In this document: positions 15,882-22,674 of the stretch, piece by piece | How positions within the stretch are numbered: the first letter of the stretch is position 1 | Layout: each line of letters starts with the position of its first letter | Assembly: GCA_964424945.1 (NCBI GenBank) | Contig: CAYRLB010000038.1 | Location: forward strand, 1 to 24,009 | Source: WHSP01 sp964424945 | GTDB taxonomy: Bacteria; Gemmatimonadota; Gemmatimonadetes; Longimicrobiales; Longimicrobiaceae | DNA: 24,009 nt | Direction of reading: 5' to 3' | Program-made: the position numbers and the translations under genes | The notes under the pieces: model-generated | The model's input: the letters and a program-made list of their open reading frames with translations, nothing else | Database searches by the model: none | What the model was told of the DNA's origin: nothing

Positions 15882-16181
15882 TCAGCTAAGCGAGTCCAGC
15901 TTCCGTCTGAGTTCCACGTTCTCAGCGGTAATGCGATCGATTTCGGCCTGCCTGTCACTTCCACTTGTGACCTCGCGTCGCGATGGGCCTGTGATGCCGA
16001 CGGCCTCTGAATACTTCAGATATGTGTCAATCGAGGCGACCACGATCCGCGCTTCCACGGTCACCAGGTCGATTCCAACGAGCGAAACACGCACGTAGGC
16101 ATCGATGACGATGCCCTTGTCGAGCACGCGGTCCAGAACGTCGATCAGGCTGGAACCGCCTGGTGCTCTCTCTACGGCCAT
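15882..16181 (-). CDS. gvpA: Gas vesicle shell protein GvpA, with a C-terminal helical tail
   Basis: 99 residues. The N-terminal 65 follow the GvpA consensus closely: LIDVLDRVLDKGIVIDAYV, VRVSLVGIDLVTVEARIVVA and SIDTYLKYSEAVGI, giving the helix-strand-strand-helix shell fold. GvpA polymerises into the ribbed, gas-permeable wall. Most GvpA proteins end soon after this core (about 70 residues). Here about 30 further residues include a Leu-rich charged helix (AEIDRITAENVELRRKLDSL), much like the tail of the adjacent GvpJ. A good GGGAG site precedes the ATG by about 9 nt, stronger than the sites of its neighbours and consistent with high translation. It follows gvpJ after 64 bp containing a hairpin and precedes the kinase by 3 nt. 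Of the GvpA-family genes here it is the best match to the main structural protein. Confidence 0.92.
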   Translation of the reverse strand: MAVERAPGGSSLIDVLDRVLDKGIVIDAYVRVSLVGIDLVTVEARIVVASIDTYLKYSEAVGITGPSRREVTSGSDRQAEIDRITAENVELRRKLDSLS

Positions 16182-16224
16182 AACTCGCTTCTCCCGGTAG
16201 GAAAGGATGGATCCTGCTCGAGGA

Positions 16225-16243
16225 CGATACCGCGCGGGTATCG
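16225..16243 (-). promoter_or_regulatory. Hairpin between gvpJ and gvpA
   Basis: CGATACC and GGTATCG form a perfect 7-bp stem with a 5-nt loop, 2 nt after the gvpJ stop and 43 nt before gvpA. There is no T-run, so it is not a standard terminator. It may be a processing or stability element that raises gvpA RNA relative to upstream genes. The function is inferred from position only. Confidence 0.4.
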
Positions 16244-16245
16244 GA

Positions 16246-16569
16246 TCAGGACGTCTCTGGACCCGCCAGCTGCTCGAGCCTCTTCTCAAGGCTCTGTATT
16301 CGCTCCCGAAGCTCCTGATTCTCGGACTGGAGCCGCGCGCCATCCGCCCCTCCCGAAAGCGCGGGGTCAAACTTCCACCAGTTGAGGCCGATCTGCTCTG
16401 CCTTGTCGATCGAACAGACCAGCAACCGGATCTGAATCGTGAGAAGTTCGACGTTCGCCAGGTTGACCTTGATGTCTCCTGCGACCACAAGCCCCTTGTC
16501 GAGGACCCGGTCCAGAATATCCACCAATCCCTGGGAGCGTGTCGGGGCTATGGGTGAGAAATCAGCCAA
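16246..16569 (-). CDS. gvpJ: Minor gas vesicle protein GvpJ (GvpA family)
   Basis: 107 residues. The GvpA-family core (about 14-66) reads GLVDILDRVLDKGLVVAGDI, KVNLANVELLTIQIRLLVC and SIDKAEQIGLNWWKFDPALS. The AGDI segment and the WW-DP motif after the core are hallmarks of GvpJ rather than GvpA. A charged coiled-coil tail follows (QSENQELRERIQSLEKRLEQ). GvpJ is a minor shell-related protein needed for initiation or shaping of the vesicle in other systems. The start is a TTG at 16569; no in-frame ATG or GTG precedes the core, and the site is 23 nt past gvpK. The gvpK-gvpJ order is that of Bacillus megaterium. Confusion with GvpM/GvpS is possible, as these are close paralogs. Confidence 0.88.
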   Translation of the reverse strand: MADFSPIAPTRSQGLVDILDRVLDKGLVVAGDIKVNLANVELLTIQIRLLVCSIDKAEQIGLNWWKFDPALSGGADGARLQSENQELRERIQSLEKRLEQLAGPETS

Positions 16570-16592
16570 GGAGCTTCGAAAGGTTCCAGGGT

Positions 16593-16931
16593 TCAGAGAA
16601 GTTTACCCAGTGGGCCAAGATCAATGTTAAGCTCTTCACTGGCAAGGCCGAACACGTCCTTGATCTCGTGCATTTTTTCTTCCAGCCGCAGGAGCGCCAG
16701 TCCCATCCGCTCGATCTGTTCGTCGGAGAGGTCCGGATCGTCCATTCGGCGCACCGCCTGATGCTCGACGACCTGCCGGATGAGCTCCACGAGTGTCAGC
16801 ACGAGCTTGGCCAGATCGCGCCCCACCGCCTCGGGATCGACATCGATCTGCGAGGGAAGGCCCCGCGCGATCTCGCTGAGCTCGGCGAGCATCTCCGCCT
16901 TTGCATCGGCCGGCACGGGAAGCTCACTCAT
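16593..16931 (-). CDS. gvpK: Gas vesicle protein GvpK
   Basis: 112 residues matching the GvpK family throughout: IDVDPEAVGRDLAKLVLTLV, ELIRQVVEHQAVRRMDD, LSDEQIERMGLALLRLEEKM, and the end EELNIDLGPLGKLL. GvpK is an accessory protein needed for proper vesicle assembly in several organisms; its biochemical role is not settled. The ATG overlaps the 3' end of the upstream gvpF/L gene by 8 nt, so translation is probably coupled. gvpJ follows 23 nt downstream. It has no membrane segment and is probably a helical, cytosolic protein that associates with the growing vesicle. Confidence 0.93.
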   Translation of the reverse strand: MSELPVPADAKAEMLAELSEIARGLPSQIDVDPEAVGRDLAKLVLTLVELIRQVVEHQAVRRMDDPDLSDEQIERMGLALLRLEEKMHEIKDVFGLASEELNIDLGPLGKLL

Positions 16932-17493
16932 CGGCGAACGAGTACGGGGCCCACGGCCCGCTGACGAAAAACATACGATCAGGATACGCTGGAACGAGCG
17001 ACGCTGTCACATGCACACGGAAGCGCGAGATGTCGGCCCTGCGCACCAGACATGCCACATGTCCCAGAACCCCCTCCCGCAGCACGACGTTTCGGGTGCT
17101 CTCAACCGCCAGTTCCCCCACGATGGAACGGACTGCGTCGAGCATCTTCTCCGCGTCCGAACGGGCGGCTGCGGCAGCGTCGATTTCGGATCTTCGGCGC
17201 TCCAGGTAGGCGCGGCCGCTCTGCGACAACGTTCCCCTGTCTGCTTCCCGAGGAGCTTCCTCTTTCGGAAACGCTGTTCCTGCAGCCCCCTGCTCCACCC
17301 GGATGCCCATCTCGACGAGCCCGTCAACGCGGTGCAGCATCCGCTCAAGCCGGTCGCCATGCTCCTCGAGGCTTTGCGCCATCAGGCTTTCGGAGGGGAA
17401 GACCGTCCCGAACCGGAGTGGCATGGGGGTGCTCGTCAGAAGCGCCTCCCGGACGACCCGCTCGTGCGCGCGCAGACTATCTTCGCTCGGTAC
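16924..17493 (-). CDS. GvpF/GvpL-family protein, third copy (5' part lost in the assembly gap)
   Basis: 189 residues remain. HERVVREALLTSTPMPLRFG with TVFPSE is the characteristic GvpF/L segment after the first domain. It is followed by a helical middle (EEHGDRLERMLHRVDGLVEM), a second domain, and the C-terminal family motif GPWAPYSF. By comparison with the other two copies (17723-18544 and 21166-21948), roughly the first 50-80 residues lie in the gap. GvpF/L proteins are cytosolic or minor-shell accessories that bind GvpA during nucleation. Its stop overlaps gvpK by 8 nt. An apparent continuous frame across the N run to 17745 is an artefact, since the protein on the other side of the gap belongs to a different family. 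Confidence 0.88.
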   Translation of the reverse strand, partial: VPSEDSLRAHERVVREALLTSTPMPLRFGTVFPSESLMAQSLEEHGDRLERMLHRVDGLVEMGIRVEQGAAGTAFPKEEAPREADRGTLSQSGRAYLERRRSEIDAAAAARSDAEKMLDAVRSIVGELAVESTRNVVLREGVLGHVACLVRRADISRFRVHVTASLVPAYPDRMFFVSGPWAPYSFADE

Positions 17494-17593
17494 NNNNNNN
17501 NNNNNNNNNNNNNNNNNNNNNNNNNNNNNNNNNNNNNNNNNNNNNNNNNNNNNNNNNNNNNNNNNNNNNNNNNNNNNNNNNNNNNNNNNNNNN
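17494..17593. other. Assembly gap: 100 N
   Basis: Exactly 100 N, the usual placeholder for a gap of unknown size. The right flank begins at the conserved gvpA-family LLDKG codons. The gap therefore hides at least the rest of the gvpS-like gene and the start of the third gvpF/L gene, and it may hide more genes. Confidence 0.99.
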
Positions 17594-17745
17594 CCCTTGT
17601 CGAGCAGCCGGTTGACGAGATCGACGAGGGACCAGTCGTCGTTCAGGCCGAACGACTCCGACTCGGGAAGGAGTTCCGCGCTCCAGCCATCGACTTCAGA
17701 CCTTCCCGGCACATCACCGGCTTCAGTCGGCGTCGACATCGTCAT
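17594..17745 (-). CDS. gvpS: GvpA-family minor gas vesicle protein, probably GvpS (3' part lost in the assembly gap)
   Basis: 50 residues are visible. About 37 polar residues are followed by WSLVDLVNRLLDKG, the start of the GvpA-family core, where the sequence runs into the N gap. The position right after gvpL and ahead of gvpK matches gvpS in the B. megaterium order F-G-L-S-K-J. The long N-terminal extension is unlike GvpA. The ATG at 17745 or one two codons later starts inside the last 23 bp of the upstream gvpL, so coupling is likely. The core beyond LLDKG cannot be seen, so GvpJ or GvpM identity remains possible. Confidence 0.65.
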
Positions 17746-18544
17746 TCGGATCGCCTGTGAAGTTGTAGGGAGGCCAGGGTCCGGTGAACTCCAGCTCGAA
17801 CCCTGAGCCGGCCAGCTTCCCCGCCTCCTCCGTCACTGCTGTCTGGAAGACCGGGAAGTCGGTGTCGGCCACGAGATAGGCAGCATGGAGAAGGAGCGTT
17901 CGCTCGGTTCCGGTCATCCCGGCGGGGAGCCTCATGCTGACGGCCCCGTCCGCGACCTCCCGAAGGGCGGAGAAGAGGTCGTGCGCGATTCGACCGGAAA
18001 GGGTGCGGACTTCCTCCGTCCGCATCGACCCACGCCTGCGTTCGAGGAGAAATTTCCGACCGGGAGGGGCGGACTCGATCTCCGCGTTCAGCGCCTGAAG
18101 GGATGCTGACATACGGTCGATACCTTCGATCACCCCGGCTTCATTTCGCCAGAGCTTGATCCCCCACTCCTTCCGTCCCAGCAGTCTGTTCAGCGAGCGT
18201 TCGTACCCCGCCTCGTCCGCTGCGAGTCTGCGGCGGACGCGCTCTTCATCGCTATGGATGGAGAAGAGGCTGAGTGGAAGAACGGCACCCCGTTCGGCGT
18301 ACCAGTCGAGAACCCGTTCGTGCTCCATACCGCGGGCGCCGACCCAGGCGAGATCGTCGAGTCGGGCATTGAGCGAATCATCGGCGTATGCGGCCGACGG
18401 AACATCACTGATGACAGCTCCGATCCGCCCCACACGCAGCACCCGGACCGCACTGCCATCGAGGCCCTCCAGCAGGTCGGCGTCGGGCGCTTCCGCGGAT
18501 ACGATTCCGTACAGATATATGAGGGTTTCCTGGATATCGGTCAT
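17723..18544 (-). CDS. gvpL: GvpF/GvpL-family gas vesicle protein, GvpL position
   Basis: 273 residues. The N-terminal segment LIYLYGIVSAEAPD is the family beta-strand start. EHERVLDWYAERGAVLPLSL with FSIHSDEE is the central GvpF/L signature, then come helices rich in Arg/Glu (about 120-195) and the C-terminal motif FTGPWPPYNF. GvpF/L proteins bind GvpA monomers or the nucleation complex. It lies 48 bp after the ArsA-like gene and overlaps the gvpS-like gene by 23 bp. The name GvpL is chosen by order (G-L-S); F and L cannot be told apart reliably by sequence alone. It shares only the family framework with the copy at 21166-21948, so it is an old paralog rather than a recent duplicate. Confidence 0.88.
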   Translation of the reverse strand: MTDIQETLIYLYGIVSAEAPDADLLEGLDGSAVRVLRVGRIGAVISDVPSAAYADDSLNARLDDLAWVGARGMEHERVLDWYAERGAVLPLSLFSIHSDEERVRRRLAADEAGYERSLNRLLGRKEWGIKLWRNEAGVIEGIDRMSASLQALNAEIESAPPGRKFLLERRRGSMRTEEVRTLSGRIAHDLFSALREVADGAVSMRLPAGMTGTERTLLLHAAYLVADTDFPVFQTAVTEEAGKLAGSGFELEFTGPWPPYNFTGDPNDDVDAD

Positions 18545-18592
18545 GTCGGGATGGACGAACTCCGATCTTCGATGGTGGAGACGCCGGGCGGC

Positions 18593-20518
18593 TCAAGGTG
18601 CCGCGGGGGCGACCGTCCGCCACCCACTGAAAAAAGCTTCGAGCCGGGCGCCGCTCGGGCCGTCGGCCATGTTCGGCGTGGCGGCTGCCCGGAGCCCGCG
18701 GTCGATGGTCAGCAGCGCACCAGCCCGCCTCTCGGCTTCCGGGGCGATCTCACCACGTTCGTTCAGCAACCGGTTCACGATCATCGCCTCGGGCTCGATG
18801 CCCAGTCGTTTCATCGACTCGATCAGCCGCTTCGACTCGGGCACGCTGAGCGACTCGGGAAGTGCAACCACCCCGAACCAGGAGAATGATGGGTCCAGGA
18901 GACGGCCGTGCAGCGTCCTCAGAGAGCGGCTCAACTCGAGGACGCGTTCGCCCGCACCCTCCAGCCGAATGACCGACCGGTATTTCAGAAGCAGACGAAG
19001 CAGGGCGTGGGACCATTGCCGGGCAACGGCAGGCATCTCGAGAAGGCGCAGGAAATGACCTGTCGGAGCGGTATCGACCACCACGGCATCATACTGGCCA
19101 TCTTCAAGCAAGTCAATCACTTCCGCAACCGCAACGAGCTCGTCGATACCGGGAGGCGCCAGCTCGGTCAGCCGATCGAGAATCTCGCGGTCCGGCTTCG
19201 ACTGAGTGCCGACCCCACCGATGCCGTCGAGAAGTGACTCAAACTCATCCTGATGACGCAGGGCGAACACGCTCCAGGCTGACTCCGCATCGAGCTGTCT
19301 CGCGTGGAGGCCCGGGAAGGCGCGAAGAGGCTGCGCGGCGGATCCCACGGGCTCGTCAAGGATCTCGGAGAGTGAGCCTGCCGGGTCGACGCTGATGAGC
19401 AGCACCGGCCCTCCCCGATGGGCGCTGAGCCACCCGGCGATCGAGGCCGCCACCGTCGTCTTGCCGACGCCGCCCTTCCCCCCGACGAAGTAGAGTCGTC
19501 GATCGTCCGGCAGAGAAAAGCCCCCCCCAAGGGTGAGTTGGCCAGACGGCTCATCTCGCGGGCCCGGCGCCCAAGCGGCGTCCGAAGCGGATGACGATTC
19601 CTGGAGTAGCGCCGCCGCGGCAAAAAGACGAAGCGCATCGATCGGAGCGTCGGGCAGGTCCAACCGGCCGACCCGGAGAAGTGGCTCCGACCCTGCCTCC
19701 GACCCCACGTCCCACCCCGCCGCCCAGTCTCCGCCGGGACCCGGACGCCTGAACGCCCGATTCAGTATCACACCCCCGACCGCGACGCCCCGTCCGGCAA
19801 GCTCCGCCCGATACCGTGCCGTTTCGGCGAGTACGGCCGCCTCGGGATTCGCCACGAGAATGAATCGCGTTTCCACCGGATCCTGAAGCGCCGTCAGAAG
19901 CGCTTCGAGTTCGGCGCGCAGCTTCGCCACGAAACGCGCCTCACGGTCCGGTTCACGCGGCGCCCTGGAAAATGCGGCGGAGACGGCATCGGATCGCGAC
20001 TGCATCGCTTCGAGAGCGTCCAGCCAGCCCAGCCCCGCAAGAGGAAGATCGAAGAGACGGAGGGTGTGTCCGGTGGGAGCTGTGTCGACGATAACCCGAC
20101 CATCGACCTCACGCGTCAGCCGCCCGAGGCGCAGCACGGCGGCGATTTCGTCGATTCCGGGGAGCGCCAGATCGGTCACGCTGCGCACATCCTCGGCATC
20201 GAGGTAGGTGCCCCGCTCAATGAGGGTGGCGATCGCATCACCACCTGCTTCCTCGAATGCAACCTGCTCCTTCAGCGGATCCAGCTCGAATGCCCGCAGC
20301 CCCGGAAGTCCGGGGAGTGGGAGCGGCTCGCCGGTGAGATCGGCGCCCAAAGCATCCCCGAGGGAATGAGCCGGGTCAGTAGACAGGATGGTAACCTTCT
20401 CGCCACTCTCCGCGAGTTCGAGGGCGAGTGCCGCGGCGACCGTAGTCTTGCCGACCCCGCCCTTCCCGCCGATGAAGGTCCATCTCGTACCGAGGACGAG
20501 GTTCGGAGCCAGGGGCAT
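18593..20518 (-). CDS. Tandem-domain ArsA/Get3-family ATPase without cysteines, in the gas vesicle operon
   Basis: 641 residues made of two complete ArsA/Get3 ATPase halves (about 1-305 and 340-641) joined by a polar linker. Each half has a deviant Walker A GGKGGVGKTT (17-26 and 346-355), switch I (TDPAHSLGD at 47-55; VDPAGSLSE at 378-385), PGIDE, and the switch II signature DTAPTGH (145-151 and 482-488). Both sites look active. The protein has no cysteine at all, so it lacks the arsenite-binding cysteines of ArsA and the zinc CxxC of eukaryotic Get3; arsenic export is therefore unlikely. No arsB, arsR or arsD is nearby. It starts 6 nt after gvpG, with a GGGAG site inside the end of gvpG, and is followed by gvpL. 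Get3 family members shield hydrophobic clients, so a chaperone role for GvpA-type proteins is my inference. Confidence 0.92.
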   Translation of the reverse strand: MPLAPNLVLGTRWTFIGGKGGVGKTTVAAALALELAESGEKVTILSTDPAHSLGDALGADLTGEPLPLPGLPGLRAFELDPLKEQVAFEEAGGDAIATLIERGTYLDAEDVRSVTDLALPGIDEIAAVLRLGRLTREVDGRVIVDTAPTGHTLRLFDLPLAGLGWLDALEAMQSRSDAVSAAFSRAPREPDREARFVAKLRAELEALLTALQDPVETRFILVANPEAAVLAETARYRAELAGRGVAVGGVILNRAFRRPGPGGDWAAGWDVGSEAGSEPLLRVGRLDLPDAPIDALRLFAAAALLQESSSASDAAWAPGPRDEPSGQLTLGGGFSLPDDRRLYFVGGKGGVGKTTVAASIAGWLSAHRGGPVLLISVDPAGSLSEILDEPVGSAAQPLRAFPGLHARQLDAESAWSVFALRHQDEFESLLDGIGGVGTQSKPDREILDRLTELAPPGIDELVAVAEVIDLLEDGQYDAVVVDTAPTGHFLRLLEMPAVARQWSHALLRLLLKYRSVIRLEGAGERVLELSRSLRTLHGRLLDPSFSWFGVVALPESLSVPESKRLIESMKRLGIEPEAMIVNRLLNERGEIAPEAERRAGALLTIDRGLRAAATPNMADGPSGARLEAFFSGWRTVAPAAP

Positions 20519-20524
20519 CGCCCG

Positions 20525-21001
20525 CTACTCCCAGTCGAAGCTGACCTCGACGCTCGCACCCCCCGGAGACGCGATCCCTCCGCGCCCTGGATTTTCAGGA
20601 TCGAGAGGAGCTGCCTTCTGCGAATCGGACGCTGTCGACGCCGGATCGACGCCGCGATCAACCTGCTCCTCCGACTCGTCGCGTGGAGGGTCCGCCGCAC
20701 GCCCCGCTTCCCCCGATCCTGCAACGCGAACAGGACCGCCGGACGTGCCCATCCCGAACTGCTCCCGCCAATGCCGAACGTCCCGGAGCCGCTGCATCAG
20801 CTCGGCTTCGGCTTCGACATACTCCTCGTCGGTGATTTCCTCCAGTTCGAGCCGCATCTGGAGGGCGAGAAGCTCTTCCTTCACCGCGTGGTCGTTCGTC
20901 AGCTCCTCACGAACCGTATCCTCCACCTTGTCGAGCGAAAAGCGGAGAAGGAAGTTCGGACCGGTTACCGGCCAGAAGAGGAGATGCTTGAGCAGGCCCA
21001 T
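20525..21001 (-). CDS. gvpG: Gas vesicle protein GvpG with a long disordered tail
   Basis: 158 residues. The N-terminal 85 match GvpG: MGLLKHLLFWPVTGPNFLLR, followed by a charged helix (EDTVREELTNDHAVKEELLA, LELEEITDEEYVEAEAELMQ). GvpG proteins are small accessories, usually about 80-100 residues, that associate with GvpF/L during assembly. Here about 70 further residues are rich in Gly, Pro, Ser and acidic residues and are probably disordered, ending VSFDWE. The ATG at 21001 gives the family N-terminus; the frame is open further upstream but without similarity. It follows gvpF after 164 bp with no recognised signal and is followed by the ArsA-like ATPase after 6 nt. Confidence 0.87.
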   Translation of the reverse strand: MGLLKHLLFWPVTGPNFLLRFSLDKVEDTVREELTNDHAVKEELLALQMRLELEEITDEEYVEAEAELMQRLRDVRHWREQFGMGTSGGPVRVAGSGEAGRAADPPRDESEEQVDRGVDPASTASDSQKAAPLDPENPGRGGIASPGGASVEVSFDWE

Positions 21002-21165
21002 GGTTTCTTTGGAAGGGGCGGTCCGGGCGGGCAGACGTGGTTCTATCGGCGGTTGCTGACGGTGTGCGCCCCCTCGCTCGGAGCCGGGCGCTACGCCTTC
21101 AGGGCCGGCGCGAGCAATCCCGCCTCGCCTGCTCGGATCCGCCCGCACCTGCACCGATCGACTTC

Positions 21166-21948
21166 TCAGCCAGTCGCCCTCTCCAGCTTGAGCTTGATAT
21201 TCACGAAGTTGTAGGGGGGCCAGGGCCCGGTGTACTTGAAGGTCAGTAGCGCCTCGTATTTCCGGGAGACCTCCTTAACTGCGTCGTCGAAGTTCTTCTC
21301 CAGGTCGCGATCGACGAGGAAGGCAGCGTTCAGAATCATCCGGTCCCCGATCGGCTTGTTCGAGCGGGAGGCGACAGCAGCAGGCTTGAGCGCTTCGTGG
21401 ATGTCGCGGACGTACTGGTTGCCGGCATCCTCGAGCGCGGCTTCCACCAGTCGGCCCAGTTGCATCCTCGCGAAGTAGGTCGAGCTCTGCGCGTTCCGAT
21501 TGATCTCATCACGCAGCCGGCGGATCTCCTCGTTCTGCTCCTCGATCGTCGCGACGACCTTCTCACGGTCCCAGAGGACCTTCAGGCCGAACTCGATCTT
21601 GTCGTCCATCTTCTCGAGGACGTCGTCGAACGCCTGATAGGTCGACTTGAGCAGCTCGACGATGTCTTCCTCGGTACGGAAGAGCGTCCCGAAGCTCATT
21701 GGGATGACCGTGAACTCCCGCATGACCGTCTCATTGACGAACTCGTGGGCGAGGACGTTCTCCCGGGTCGGATCGTAGATGCGGATCGGCGTGTCGCTCA
21801 CCACCGCCGCGAGATCCCTGAAATGGACGGTATAGACGGGGTTGTTGCCATCGCCTATTCCGATCTGTCCGAAGTCTCGTTCTTTCGGACTCTTGATGAT
21901 GCAGTAGACGTATTTCCCGTCTTCGAGTCCGCCAGCTTCGTCGGTCAT
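21166..21948 (-). CDS. gvpF: GvpF/GvpL-family gas vesicle protein, GvpF position
   Basis: 260 residues. The N-terminus reads DGKYVYCIIKS, followed by FRDLAAVVSDTPI. The central signature is AHEFVNETVMREFTVIPMSF with GTLFRTEED. A helical, Glu/Arg-rich middle (about 105-165) and the C-terminal TFKYTGPWPPYNF follow. GvpF contacts GvpA on the inner face of the shell and is thought to help nucleate the vesicle. It is the first clear gvp gene of the operon and has a good site (GAGGA, 4 nt before the ATG). The F-G order matches other gas vesicle clusters, hence the name. gvpG follows after 164 bp. Of the three copies this one has the most canonical motifs. Confidence 0.92.
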   Translation of the reverse strand: MTDEAGGLEDGKYVYCIIKSPKERDFGQIGIGDGNNPVYTVHFRDLAAVVSDTPIRIYDPTRENVLAHEFVNETVMREFTVIPMSFGTLFRTEEDIVELLKSTYQAFDDVLEKMDDKIEFGLKVLWDREKVVATIEEQNEEIRRLRDEINRNAQSSTYFARMQLGRLVEAALEDAGNQYVRDIHEALKPAAVASRSNKPIGDRMILNAAFLVDRDLEKNFDDAVKEVSRKYEALLTFKYTGPWPPYNFVNIKLKLERATG

Positions 21949-21997
21949 TGATTCCTCACTATGGGCAGCGGCCGGTCCGGTCCCTGGGGCGGAAGCG

Positions 21998-22468
21998 TCA
22001 CCGCACGATGATGAGCAGGGTAAAGATTGCGACGACGACGGCTGTCGCGGTGGAAAGCGTCATGGCGACAGCCGACGCCGCGACCGAGGGACGCTCCCCG
22101 GTTCCGGCGAGCGTCGAAGCCCCGACCGTCGTGGCGGTGGCTGCACCCGCCAGTGCGCCGAACATGCTGCCGAACAGGGGAAGCACGGTCCCGGCTGCGG
22201 CGCCAGCGAATCCGCCGGCCAGCCCGGCCAGACCCAGGCGCCGGCGTGCAGCGGGCGGTATCCGGATCGCGCCGACCACCAGCCGGATGATCTCCGAGGC
22301 TGTCCCAAGCCCGACCAGCACGAGGAGGGGTACCATGCCGACAGGCTCGAAGTCCGTCTGCCAGGCGAAGATGCCGATCGCGGCAAGCTGCAGCCACATA
22401 CCGAGGCTGCTGAATGGGACCAGCACCAGTCCAACGACCTGTGCACCGACGAGCAGGAGATATGCCAC
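21998..22468 (-). CDS. Small polytopic membrane protein, DUF456-like
   Basis: 156 residues, almost entirely hydrophobic. Segments lie near 2-18, 23-40 and 44-62, followed by RIPPAARRR, a Gly/Ala-rich stretch (about 78-112; GLAGGFAGAAAGTVLPLFGS) and a final segment (about 130-155). Basic residues followed by a Gly-zipper-like region with LPLFGS fit the DUF456 family of unknown function. The start is GTG at 22468. It lies 49 bp upstream of gvpF on the same strand and 206 bp after dapB, so it may be the first gene of the gas vesicle transcript or an independent gene. It occupies the place where gvpN is found in other clusters, but it is not an AAA+ protein. The family call is moderate; the function is unknown. 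Confidence 0.65.
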   Translation of the reverse strand: MAYLLLVGAQVVGLVLVPFSSLGMWLQLAAIGIFAWQTDFEPVGMVPLLVLVGLGTASEIIRLVVGAIRIPPAARRRLGLAGLAGGFAGAAAGTVLPLFGSMFGALAGAATATTVGASTLAGTGERPSVAASAVAMTLSTATAVVVAIFTLLIIVR

Positions 22469-22674
22469 GTTCAGCGGATGACGAGCACGGTCAGAGTGCC
22501 TTGGTCGGCGGTCTCATCGCCATGGACCTCGCACGCCCCTCGGGTTGGAGCGCCTCCCCTTCCCTCGGAGGGATCTGGCGGTCGGCGACCAGGACATTTC
22601 ATCGAATCGAATAATCCGGAAGCTGCACCGCAATGACGACGCCTGGAAGAGAGCACGCGGACCGCCGGAGCACG

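Noticed and set aside
16924..17745. Single 273-residue open frame spanning the N run
   Set aside because: The two ends belong to different families (GvpA-type and GvpF/L) and the frame match across 100 placeholder N is chance.
18593..20518. Arsenite-resistance function for the ArsA-like ATPase
   Set aside because: No cysteines to bind arsenite, no arsB/arsD/arsR neighbours, and tight placement among gvp genes.
20066..21214. Plus-strand open frame antisense to the ArsA-like gene, gvpG and the gvpF end
   Set aside because: Crosses three supported genes and shows no family pattern.
22471..22602. 43-codon open frame (MKCPGRRPPDPSEG...) ending 2 nt before the DUF456-like gene
   Set aside because: Position is suggestive, but there is no ribosome site or recognisable family and the composition resembles noncoding GC-rich DNA.
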